Source: Primula veris
Taxonomy: Eukaryota; Streptophyta; Magnoliopsida; Ericales; Primulaceae
DNA: 64,000 bases
Assembly: GCA_963682055.1 (NCBI GenBank)
Contig: OY821746.1
Span: 25,548,481 to 25,612,480 of the forward strand
Reading direction: 5' to 3'
Below, one piece after another: positions 44,606 through 58,750 of the stretch (position 1 is the stretch's first letter; every line of letters begins with the position of its first letter). The notes below the pieces were generated by a model. That model had not been told where the DNA came from, ran no database searches, and worked only from the letters and a program-made list of their open reading frames with translations. The position numbers and the translations under genes were made by a program.

Positions 44606-47600
44606 TTTGACCATACATGTTGTAAGTCGGGAGTCGGGACTGGCTGAAGAATGAAGATCTGTTGATTTACCTCTAAATTAAGGTGTACATATATATTATC
44701 GAGTTTGGTTATAAACTTTACTTGATAGGGCTTGCGTTATTCATTTACTGCATTTGTGCTCAAATACGTAGCTTGTTTCTTTTATTAAATGGCTTGCGAT
44801 CCCTATATTGTGTCGACTTTTCGATAAACATTTCTGTTTAGGAGAAAGGCTGATAATTGAAATGAAGATTTGTACCTCGTGTTTACTTTTCTATTAACAA
44901 AGGTATGATTTTGTTAGGTCAAGTCGAATACCTCTAGATGACCTCAACTCAGTATGATAGTAATTTGGTTAAGACTTGTTTAACATCCTGAACTTACACA
45001 TCTTTACACACATAAATAAATCTGATAAATCAATAACTTTGATCGGTGTCGTTATACTTTTCAACGATAATATAATAAGTAAAAGACGGTAAATATTGGA
45101 CACTTCGTTGTTCTTTCTTATTGATCGACAATTGTACTTGTTCGGATTACAGTTTCTTATTACACTTGTGCTCGGTATAATAACTTAATCTTGGCTTTTA
45201 TCTTGACATTGGTCTTAATCTTGATCTTCGGTGCTCGGTCTTTAATCTTGCTCGGATTGCTTTCTAGTGAGATAAGCTATGACAGACTTTTCTAATATCT
45301 CTCTTTCTCTAATATTTTTTTAAGTGGATTTCAGGTCCTTTTTCACTACTTTTCTAATATCTCTCTTTCTCTAATTTTTTTTAAGTGGATTTCAGGTCCT
45401 TTTTCCAGTTAAGGTACTTCACTATTTATAGGCACTTATGCCTCATAGGATGTTGACAAATGTCTCCATCTCGTGCGTCACCTCATGGGCTTTTCCACTG
45501 TGTGCTTTCACTAATTGGGCTAAGATATTTATTGGATAATTGTCTTTATCTTGAGTATGGAAAGTACTATTATATCATGAGTCTCAAGCATTGGATACCT
45601 CTGATAATGGTTGGGTCAATTTATATCCGAATAGATATATTCGGGTCTAACTTTTGCGTTCTATCATAATCTATGTAACTTGTATCTTTACTCATACCCC
45701 AAATGTTTACACAGATTCTTTACCAATAGTTATAACCTAGAAGCTAGTTCTACTTTACCAATCAAAACAGTCTAAAATCGTTCATTTTTGCTTGTAAGAT
45801 CCTCATTTTTGCTTTTTAAGTCCTGGGGTGGGTATATATAATCACCACATCCAGTGAACCTTCAACAGTAATTCTTAAAATTACAGCATACTATGCAGAA
45901 CCAAGAAACAAACTTTTAATTGTTTTGATAAATAGATGTGGTGGTTCAAATTATTATTCATCTAATATTCATGTATAAATACGATATTAGGATTCAGGTA
46001 CATTCAGACACCATCGATGAGATGACGAGTATGCAACAATCGTTCTATAAATGTGCTATATAAGTAGGCAGTTCATGATCGATGTTAAAGAAATAGCACG
46101 AGTCATGCTAACAGCAATTGACCTCCCTTTTCATATGTTTCATTCGTTCTCTGTTTTCTTCATTTTACTTTAAGTTGTGTTCTTTAATCTGTAACAAGAT
46201 ATCATGCCATTACGCAAGTTCAGGTTTGGCATAATAAATATCAAAACATTTTGAAAGCTTAATCTAGAGGTAGGCTAGAGTTCAGGTTTATACACTTATA
46301 TCAGCTGTTTACAGTTGACATGTCAAATGAACAAAATAGCGTGATTAATTTGCACAAAAACACAGCGACAATCCGACTGACCGATAAATCGTGATTTTTT
46401 AGAACTTCTAAGATACATCGAAGAGCTGAGGAAATGATCATTCCTTGTAGTTTGGCTATATTTAACTGTGAGAAATATTAAAAAAAAACTTGATATTGGT
46501 GTTTGTGGATGAGAGATTTGCTTGGCGAAAATTGGTTTCTAAGTTGCGGAGTATTTGTCTTTTTATTGTACATTTAAATATTTCTATGTCGAAGATTTTC
46601 TGTATGAGTTATGATTTCTTCTCTTCCCCTTGCAGGAATTTTACAAAGTTCAAATGAGGACCTTTGTTGTTACTTTCGATAAACCTTTGTTGTTACTTTC
46701 GATAAGCTTCCATTGTGTAATTATCCCTGAAAAAACTATTATAATATTTGTTAGCTTTTAATAAGCACTTATATTTGTTTAAAAACAGCAGCCTTGGCCG
46801 GGTACATTTTGCAGTTTTTATTTTAAAAAAAGAAGAAAATTCACAGCCCTAAACCATGCTCACTGCTAGGCTAGCCTAGTAGATTGAAAACTCTTTTTAT
46901 TTAAAAAGAAAAAAAGAGTTTTAAATTGGTTAGCTTTGGTATCTTTGTTTCTCCCTAGAAAACATGCATTATCAATTGGCTAACATGTGATGTGTGACTT
47001 TTAATATGAGATTCTAAATCATCAGACATCCATCACGTTAATCCAGTATTATGCAAAATTTAAGACGATTTTGTACATCGAAAACTTGATTGGAATTTTT
47101 TATATATATTTTTTAAAAGAACGTCATTCATAGCTGGATGTAAAAACTAAAATTTACATTTGTATCCTATGGAATTTCACCCATTGAAGTTACATTAGCT
47201 TTAGAAAACTTATCTTTAGCTTAAATTTTTTACATCCCATAATTTTGTAAAAACTGCAAGTCTACAACAGGATAAAAAGTCATGTTCAAACATGAAATAA
47301 GTGTTGGACTTCACTATGAAAGTGCTTTAGAAAACTAAACTTAACAAATATTCATTCTTTATTGTGACGAATCATGATTGATAAAGCTGGGATTGCCTTT
47401 TATTTTGATTTAGAAACTGCTTTCCATTCGACTAAGTGACTACAAGAACAACCAGTAACATAACAAACAAGTAAAAAGCTCCTAAGGGGGCCTTTTTGTA
47501 TCTCCAACAGGCCCTGCAAGTTTTGCGGATTTTATAGCCTTTTTAGTTCGACTCTTAGGCCAATTGTTAGGGAAATCAGCAAAGCTCACCCAGCTTAAAT

Positions 47601-49086
47601 CCTCTAGACTTTTTCAGGTTAGAAGAGCTCAACTTTTGAGGTGAGAGGATAAATGCAATTTAGCTTTGAAGCAAAAAAGAGCTTAAATGATGCAACCAAT
47701 CAAGGGTCAACTATTATGTCCCTAACCCAAAGAGTAAGGAAAAAAATGTTTCACAAGACTTGACAAGTGACAACTACAAGGCGTTTTCTGCTGAAGCTAT
47801 TCTCTCTTCCGAATCCTTGACATTGGCCAAGTATGAGTTTGTTTGCCTTTTTAAGTCGCGAGATAGGCCTAGCAGAAGAAAAGAAAAAATTACAACATAG
47901 ATATAGGCGTAGAACATGTAATTCGATTCCTTGCGAAAATTTTACAATAGAGAAAAGCATATCAGCTAGAAACTAGACAGAGAAATACGATACTTCATCC
48001 CTTTGAAAACTAATGTTCGTTGTAAAACTATATATATGTGCAACTTTCACTTATAAAATTATTGTATATATATCTAGATTATCCAAATAAATTATTTCAA
48101 AATTAATCATAGTTACATGGTTCGACTTTATGATTAACTTTCAAAATTTTCATTTTGGCGGATATTTAATTCTGAAAGCTAGATTATATAGTACATAGTT
48201 TCGTAAAATACAATAGTCTTCACCTTGAGTAGACACTTTTTAGCGTGAAACAAATACTATACTCCTGTAAAAAGATAGTTTGCTTTCATTAGATCAAATT
48301 CGTCAAATTATTTACCAAAATACTACTACTACATACTTGATTGCATGTAATAAATCTAGAAAATTGCTTGTCTAGGTGTCAGGTTGATAATTCATTAAGT
48401 GAAATAGTGGTATTCCATGAAAAACCATCCGAAATTAACTTGAGTAAACATGTGATATTAGCTTTTAATAAATTTGAGAAAGGAACAAGAGCATAGAAGG
48501 TGCATTAATACTAAGAAAATTCATGCCTACTGTCAAAATGACATACAATAAATGTTGTACTACTACTTATTTCTGTGGCTCAAATAAAAGTATAATATCT
48601 TTCGTTATATTTTTATTTTGATTTGAGACTATTTGTAACCTATCTATTATCAAAAGTTGTTTTGTATTATGGTTCGTACTTTTCTTTCAAATTTTCTTAA
48701 AATTTCTCAATTTTTAAAATACGTTTTGATCAAATTATTTTGACAGATATGAACAAACTTAATATTATTGAACAAGTGGGGTAGTTGATTGCATTACTAT
48801 AGAGCATACCATGATACCATTCATACTATTATGCACTATAATCAATATTTTACCAACTACTAACCTTATCCTAGGTGGCAACGATTTTGAAACCGTTGAG
48901 CCTGATTGAAGTCCTTGGTAAAATCGATTTACATGGTTAAAATGAGGTCTTATACAGTTATACGTAGGTCTTGTCATACATTGTTTTTTTTTTTTTTTTG
49001 GGTACAAAAGAAAATAAATGGTCATACATTGTTGACTAATGACTAATAAGATTTTTTTTAAACCAGTGTTATTTAGAAATAAGTTA
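44606..49086. other. 4.5-kb region without a recognised gene
   Basis: No exon with a recognisable domain. 44.9-45.7 kb carries a two-unit 63-bp tandem repeat and TATTTATAGGCACTTATGCC near 45423, which reads like an LTR promoter remnant but cannot be bounded. 47.5-47.7 kb holds AGCTTAAA-rich sequence like a small MITE. Confidence 0.35.
45285..45407. repeat. Two-unit 63-bp tandem repeat
   Basis: ACTTTTCTAATATCTCTC starts at 45285 and again at 45348; both units end in AAGTGGATTTCAGGTCCTTT. The copies are nearly identical. Confidence 0.8.
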
Positions 49087-49924
49087 TGAAAAGTGTTGAA
49101 CCATGGGTTCAATAATTGATTTTAATTATAAGTGTGATTATGATTCAATGATTTTATAATTCGATGATATAATGTTTGATCTTTTCCAAAAATAGAAAAT
49201 GTATAATTCAGGACTTAAAATGATAGAGCACTCAATAACGAAGCCAACGGTTCAAACGAAAGTCGATTCGGGGTCCGAACGAACAAATTACGAGTGTTTC
49301 AAAGTCGATAGTTCAGCACATAAATCTCCAGGTGCACCCAACAGTGGGTATACAGAACCCACCAGTGGGTCAATGTTCCAGAACCAAACAAGATTTCACC
49401 CACCAATGGGTCAGAAGACACCCACCAGTGGGTCAATGTTTCAGAACCAAGCAGAATTTCACCCACCAATGGGTCAGAAAACACCCACCGGTGGGTCAAA
49501 GTGCAGATCACAAAAAACAGTTTTTTAGCTTTTTCAAAAAGTGACTTTAACCACTACCAACGGTCATAATAGAAAAAACAGACATTTTTGGTCTACAAAA
49601 CCCCAATCCATCTCCAAAAATACATCTATCATCAACCAATTACAATCTCTCAACCTCTATCCATTAAAAAACCCAAAATCACCATTTTGGAGAAATAGTT
49701 CGAAAAAGAGAAAAATTGAACAGAAAACGATTCAATATCAAACCAAGATCAAACATCACAAATTAGCTTATTTAGAAGCAATCAAATTGTGAGTGTTGTT
49801 TTATTCTCGATAATTTTGTAAAGAGCAAATTATAAGCTCATTTGTGAGCGAGTGATCGGGTAGAGATTTTGTAAGCGAGTGTTGCTTAAAACCTCTAGGT
49901 CTTTTCATTCGGGATACTCATACA
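49087..49924 (+). mobile_element. Probable solo LTR
   Basis: About 0.84 kb from TGAAAAGTG to CATACA, with GTTA on both sides (49083-49086 and 49925-49928), a possible short target duplication. The right part (GAGCGAGTG, then GGTCTTTTCATTCGGGATACTC) resembles the U5 end of plant Gypsy-type LTRs. This is similarity by eye only. No internal region or second LTR follows. It contains the paired-palindrome array at 49336-49496 and ends 198 bp before the RVB2-copy ATG. Confidence 0.45.
49336..49496. repeat. 63-bp tandem array of 14-bp palindromes
   Basis: Six near-palindromes of the form ACCCACCAGTGGGT at 49336, 49357, 49398, 49420, 49461 and 49483. From 49357 they form 63-bp units with two palindromes each. 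The open frames on both strands across this array are a by-product of the repeat. Confidence 0.85.
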
Positions 49925-50029
49925 GTTATATATATAACGAGCTAATATGTCACACAACCGTTTTAAATTTTTTTATTTTTTTTTTATTTTTTATGTTTTG
50001 TTTGTTTACTAATGGGTTTTAGTGTTTAG

Positions 50030-50536
<507 letters not shown>

Positions 50537-50942
50537 TGAAACTTGTTGGGTCACTTTGTGATTTTTTAATTAAACGCTAATTAGATTTAATTATGCAGGT
50601 TAATTTTTGTTTTCTGCCTTTTTGGTTTTTTGTTATAGTAATGGATTTTTATAATGGGTTTATGGTTATGTTTTATTGTTTTAGTGAATAAAGCTCAATT
50701 TGGAACAACATTCTTGGTGTTTTTTTGTTATTTTCTTTGTTCTCCGGGAAATTAGAAGTTAATTTACCCAACATCTAAGGGCCTGTTTGGTATCAGTTTT
50801 TTTTGGGTCAAAAAGCTTCTTTTCAAACGCAACGAGAAAAAAGACTGCTTTAAATTGGATTTTTTGGACGAATGTGTCACTTTTTGGATTTTTGGGGTGT
50901 GGTTTGCATTTCCTTGAAACGTGTAGGGTCAATTTGTGATTA

Positions 50943-51316
<374 letters not shown>

Positions 51317-52679
51317 TAGATTAGGGTGTTTTTACAGTGGAAGAAAATCGAAGTTAATATCCGAGCATCTAGGTTATTTCTGTTTTTTGGTTTTTATTTA
51401 TAATGGTATATAGGGTTTAGTTTTTTGGGAAAACAGAAGTTAATGCATCCAACATTTTAGTTATTTGTGATTGATTTGGTGACTTAAATTGGTAAAATCT
51501 GAAATGTTGTTTGTATATGTAAACTGTAATTATCCCAAATAATTATAACGAATTTGGTTATGTAAAATGGAAAAGCAATTTGAAATAGGTGCTGAGAATG
51601 CTCTAATTATATTAAATATGTAAGTATACACTCCCGTATACAGTATAATTAAACATATATATAGGAACGCATAGGGGCCTGGATTTTATTGTGGGGTTTT
51701 ATGAGGGAAGAAGGTAGATGTTAATATACCGACATCTAAAAAATTTTTGGGGCTTTTTTTATAATGGATTTTAGGGTTAGTTTTGAGGGGAAATTGAAGT
51801 TAATACATCCAACATTTTGGTTATTTGTAATTGGTTTGGTGACTTAAATTGAAAAATTGTATAATTTGGAAGTGTTCAACAGCTGAGTATCATGACATTT
51901 GTTATTACTAAATCTTTCGGTCACTTGGGGTTAGAATTCAGAGTTGTTCTCGCTTGAGACGGGAAACTCTTATGCAGTTTTTGTTTTCTGTAGTTTTTGG
52001 GTTTAGTTATGGGAAAAAGATCAAGGTAATGTCCCAACATTTCAGTCACGTTGAATTGATTTAGTGACAGAGGTATATTGTTGTTAAGTTGAGGGTCATA
52101 ACATTTGATATATTTTAGTAGTCAAGTTTGGGTTGGTGAATTCGGTGAAAAGGAATTGGGGAAATTGACAACAAGTGCTGTTTTGCAAACTTGATTAGCA
52201 AAATTTTACTCTTATGATATAAGAATGTCTTTTGATTAGTTTTTGGGGAAAAGAATTTTTAGTTTGCTAACCTCTCAGTCACTTGTGGTTTTGATATACG
52301 GAGTAGTAAATAGTGCTTATACTTGTCAAATTGAGTATCCGTTGATATTATATTATCATGTAGTGATCAAATGTGACACTTAATCTGCTGAGTAATAAAA
52401 CTCGCATGTCTGCAAAAGTTTTCCCTTTTTCTGGGTTTACATGAATTAGTCGCTGTGGTTTATCTTGTTCAGTTTAGTGTCGTAGTATTTGACATTGTTT
52501 GGGTTGGGGAACTTGTACGAAAGTTATCTTATTTTCTGTATGTGGGTTTTTCATTGTGGGTTTCAGTGTTTAGTTTCTTTTAATTAATATAGTGACCGAT
52601 GTTTATCTTTGTTGAGTGTCTTAACATTTGTAATATTGTAGTGATCAAGTTTAGATTGGTGAACTCATTTAAAGAAAAG

Positions 52680-53720
52680 AGGAAATCAGCAAGAGCTGCC
52701 ATTTTGCTAAAAAAATTTCCAACGTTCAGATTAGTTTCTGTATCCTTTGGTCCAAGTAGTATCAGAGTGTCAATGAACCCCGTTAACTGCTTTGCTTTTC
52801 TGTCTGACAACTCGCATGTCTGCTCAAAGCTACTCTTTTTTTTTTGGTTCTCATGGTTTTTTTTCTTCTTTTACTTCATTATTGTACATATATACTCTAT
52901 TAATATTATTTTTACGTAATTACTGATCAAACATTAAATTGCTGCGGGAGATCAAAAGTTGGATCTTAGCTGGCCACTTGTGAATATCCAGGAACTAAAT
53001 AAGACAGTTACAACAAGAGTACGATATGGATAGGAGTTTTAAACAATTTTTTGAAACTAAAAGGTCAATTTTTCTCATTCTTTAGCATATTTATGTTCTC
53101 TGTTGGGAGAATTTTATAGAAACCATACAGGGGCAAAAGTAGGATCCTCCGAGTTAATAAACTGTCATTTTAAAAAAATACTGTAGAGATATTTTTATAG
53201 AAACCATACAGGGGCGAAAAAAGAAATCTCCCAGCTACCAAAGCTGCTGCCATTTTGCAAAAATATTTCTAAGTTTCAGAATTTGTTTCTGGACTTGAGG
53301 GTTGAGATTGGGAAAAAAAATTAGGTACTTTGCAAACCTTCGTGTCACTTGTGGTTGATTGAACGATGCTTATACTTGTCCATTTGGGTATCATTTGTTC
53401 TATCATCTATGCAGTAATCAAAGTGTGAACTCTATTAAAAAACACTTCTTTTCTTTTTCTGAGAACTGCATGCATGTCTGCTCCAAGTTTCTCTTAATCT
53501 TTGGTTTTCATGGTTATTCTTTTTTACTTCGTTATTGTACACTTGTAGTCCCTTGATCTAATTTTAAAGAAATTACTAATCAAACATTTAAGTTGCTGTT
53601 TAATATTAAAAGTTGGATGTTAAGCTGGCCGCATGTGAAATCCGGGAATTAAATAATACATTTACAAGAATACGGTACAGGATAGGAGTTTAAAATAATT
53701 TTTTGGAACTAGAAGGTCAA
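52680..53720 (+). repeat. Direct duplication within the RVB2-copy intron
   Basis: About 52680-53070 and 53230-53720 share long stretches in the same order, including GCTGCCATTTTGC, GCATGTCTGCTC, ATTGTACA and GATAGGAGTTT. No coding content. They are diverged, so the duplication is not recent. Confidence 0.7.
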
Positions 53721-54035
53721 TTTTCTTCGTTGTTTAGTAAATATGTATTGTAGGGACTTGCGGGAAAAAATGTTGGGTAGCTGTGTAGTGATATAAAAAT
53801 TTAAAACCATACAGGCTCTATGAAGGAATCTCTCAGTTACCAATGTGGTGCAAATAATCTCGTATTGAAACATCATAACAGCGCCAAGACTGTTTTGCTT
53901 CCAAAGGCATGGAAAATACTGGAAAAGAAAAATATAGTGTTTCCATTTCCATGCAACCATTCAATCTCATGTAGTATTGTTAAAACACATTTACATGATA
54001 ACATGGTATGTAGTGTGTAAAAAAGAAGAGATTGA

Positions 54036-54353
<318 letters not shown>

Positions 54354-56998
54354 TAAGCTGGTAATTTGGAATATATATTTTTTTGTTTGCTTTTGCCATT
54401 TGGTATGGAGGAGAATAATATGCTAATTAAATCAGTTTGCATCTTATGATCATCTTATATCCAAGAATCGTTTAGATATTAGGTGTTTGGGTTGTCTACT
54501 TTATTGATTGCCTAGATGTTATTTTAAAAAAGTAGGCTTTTAATATCAGTAGGTGTTTAGCTGTGCTTGTAACTATCGAGTTAGTTTTATTGTTTTTGTT
54601 TCAATATGAGTTTGTCTTACGAAGTTCTAGTCTATGTTAATCTTTATGAGATCGAAGTGATCAGAAGTAGGTATATGTATATGATATTCGTTGCTAGGAG
54701 AAAGATAGTTTAAATTAATGCAGCTGCACCTCATGATCATTTTATCTGGCAAATCAGTTTCAGGTGTCTTCCAGTTGCTACTGATTGCCTGAATGTCTTT
54801 TAAACAGAAAATTATTACATTGTTAAGAGCATGTGTTTAGTTTAACCTGTGTTGGCTATGAATGATTGTAATAGTTCCACCATAGTTTTTAGTTTTTCTC
54901 GTGAGCTAAAATGTTAAGATAGCTAGTCAAAATTAGTTTATTTTGCAAATGATGTCCATTCTTGCTATTAACGACCTTTAGGAGTTGTCGGGAGTTTAAG
55001 AACAGCTTCCTTGTTTGCATCATTAAAATCTTGAATTGCATTGCTACGTGTGTTTATCATGGGTTGGTGTTAGGAAAATGGTAGTTTGATTTATATTAGC
55101 TGCAACTTATGATTACAGTTTGATTTATATTAGCTACAACTTATGATTATTTTTGTGGCCAGAATCTTCCAGATGGTGTATCAGGGTTTGGTATCATACA
55201 TTTGTCTAAATGTTTTTATATAACTGGTGAGGCTTTCATTTTTAACAACTTACCATGCTTCTTTCACTTTTTAAGTGAGTTGGTATTAAGACAATGCTTC
55301 TTAGAATCAGTTGATGTTAAGAACAAAGACCTTTTCATTTGTTAACATTTTTGAGGCATCGTAGAAGACAAGATTGGTGGAAGCTTTCTTGGTCCGTTGT
55401 TGACTACTTAGAAGTTAAAACAAAATGACGTCTTAGAGAAACATATGAAGGTTTTCTATTTTCTTTCTTTGGTGCCTGCTTATCAATATGTTTCAATGTT
55501 AGGCTAATAAGTACTAAGAATATTTCTTGTTCACTATTTGCTTGCCATTTTCTAGTTTTTAGTAAGAAGTAACACTAAGCAGGCAAGTATCTATGATACT
55601 GATATGGTCCATGGATGAAGTGCACAATTGTTGGTAGGATTACATACTTGATTCTACTGTTGTCTATAGATAGTCATCTCTGTTTCACATTCTTGTGATG
55701 TCGCTTATCTTGAGGTTATATCAATGTTTGTCTTGAAACCGGTCTTTTTGCAAAGCTGCCTTTTTAGCTGGAAAGGTAATTGGCCTTCCTTCTTTATTGC
55801 ACATTAGCTTTCTTGATTTTTCCGTTTTAATGAACCCTCGAAATGGGAAATGATGTCCAGATAAAGTTTATGAGTTGGCTCTCTCTAAGGTTCTGTCTTG
55901 CATTTTTGTTAACTATTTCGTATGTACAACTCACTAATTGCAATTTTCGGGACCTCTGGTTTAGAATAATGCTATCTTGAGTCAGTAATAGCTACTGCTG
56001 CACTTTGTTATACACCCCTTTCATTCCAAATACTTATTGCTCTCTGAGTAGTTCAACATGTCAAGGGAACATCATTTCCTGCACTGTGTTCATGTTAATC
56101 TTTCAAATTCGCCTAAGTTGACTATCTTTTATTGCACTTTGTAAAACTGGTAACTTATAATCTCTTTCAGGGGTAAATATACTAAAACGACCAAAGAGAA
56201 ATATTAAAGACCAGCAATATGGAATGAGAGTGCATGTTTGTTCATTCAGCCATTCACATTCTGGTTATGCTCCTTAATCAAACTTTGCAACTAGTTCTAG
56301 TCAAGCATGGTAGTAGATGTAGTCTAATTATTTTTTGTTGGAGTCATTATCTTTAGATGATCCTAGTGTTGAAAATGAAGAGCCTGATTATGAAGTTATG
56401 ACAAGTAATGGGATGGTGTCTGGCACAACATGGATTCTGAAGTTTAGTATAGTTTTGGACATTTTAGTATGCTAACCTTGACAAGTGTCCAGTGGTAGAT
56501 TCCCTTCTCTAGGATGGCTGTTGAATTTAACAGAATTTAAATCTGTTATAATTTCTGTTTCTTAGTTAGTTATAGTTAAAATCTTTCTAACAAAACCCAG
56601 CTGTGATAAATAGCTTTAACCACTTCCCATTTTTTAGTGCTGATTTTTTCAACTTACCTAGTCCATTATGCTTCCTTTTTCTTGGAAGGTTCATTGTGCT
56701 TACTTTAAGGTCACTATCATTCTGGCATCAGTATGAGACTAGCCTGCTACATAAAAGTTCAGTATGGTGCTATTTCATTATTTGTAGTGTCAATTCGTGG
56801 CTCTACTTTTGAATTACGATATCCATAAAAGTGCCTTTTAGGCATCCTTTTACCCTTACATATGGAAGATTTTCTGTTTGATTTAGTGTCTTTATTTCCA
56901 TATTGACAAGCCATTTGATGGTGTCTTTGCTATTTGAACTGTAAATATTTTCTCAAAATTTTAATTTATCTTCCAATTTCAGAACTCGGGGATTTTGA

Positions 56999-57607
<609 letters not shown>

Positions 57608-57610
57608 TGA

Positions 57611-58750
57611 CGCCAATGCAATGGTTTCCTAAATCTTTGCAATAGACGTACTCCTTAAACTTTGCGATGTTGGAGTTTTCCGAACTGTATCACCTTTTTT
57701 ATGTGGGGTTGCTACTTTAGTATTGTGTATTTTGCTTGTGGTTTTTGGGATGATTACGGTTCGTTTAGCATAGAGGAATGAACTATGTAATTTAATCTGA
57801 TTGCTAGTGCAGACTAAATTGTTGAGAGACATATTCAAACTAAATTGCAATTAGAGGAAATGGACCAATCCTTAAATAGTTTTGTTTTCATGGACCAATC
57901 CAAAATACTTTTAACAAATAGAACATTCACAGTGGATACATGAAATGAAACACAATTTTCAATTTTTAAGAATAATAATCGTGTTTTCCTTCAAAAAAAT
58001 TTATTATTATTTTCATGGCTATATAAGCCCACTGATATGACTTCTTTTAAGGTAATATCAACTAATCATCGATCAGATAATGTTAATCAATCATCCAATA
58101 TCTTGTTTATCGAGACGTTACGTCAAGTTCTTCAAATATAATCTATTTGCTCGACCAACGTGAAAGATAAAATTCATTTGGCCTTTTGTTCTCAAAGAGA
58201 AACCAGAGAATATAAAGTGGGTGAACAAATTTATTTTCAAAGTAAAGAATTCAGCTTGAAATTGGCAGCCACAAGCTTTTGTTATAAAAACAAAATTGAC
58301 TTACCAATTGAAAAAAAGGAAAAGAAGTAGAGTACTGGACAGTAATTAGATACTAGACGACAAAAAAACTTGAACCGTCATATTGCCCTCTGTGCTCTAT
58401 TCCCCTTTATATTCTGCAACCCTCAACACATATAATATGTATGTATATATACACCAAAATAGTACACATTGCCGAATAAACACTATTCTGATACTGAATT
58501 AAACCGCAAACACTAAAAAGGAAAAAGAAAAAACAAATTCAAATTAGTACACACCAGCTAGTACAACCGAGCACGCTTATTATTCTGAAATTAAACTGAA
58601 ATAAATAAAAAAAAAAAGAGAAAAAGAAATTGAAATTAGAGTCAGGACAAATTATGATATAGTACTGCTATACTTATACTACTCTGCTGCTAATAAACCC
58701 TCATTTCCATTTTTCATTTTCTCAGTCAAATATTTTCTATATAGAGAGAG
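57611..58750. other. Intergenic region, RVB2 copy to helicase gene
   Basis: No exon. The last part before 58751 (TATATAGAGAGAGATG) is the leader of the helicase gene. Confidence 0.4.

Noticed and set aside
49336..49496. CRISPR-like regular palindromic repeats
   Set aside because: The context is a plant nuclear LTR, the units are contiguous tandem repeats without unique spacers, and no cas genes exist.
49199..49528. Repeat-rich ORFs on both strands over the palindrome array
   Set aside because: Units of 63 bp (a multiple of three) and palindromic symmetry keep frames open on both strands by construction; no start context or domain supports a protein.
52599..52919. 106-codon ORF in the RVB2-copy intron
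   Set aside because: It lies in intron sequence that is itself a diverged duplication; low-complexity Phe-rich end and no domain.
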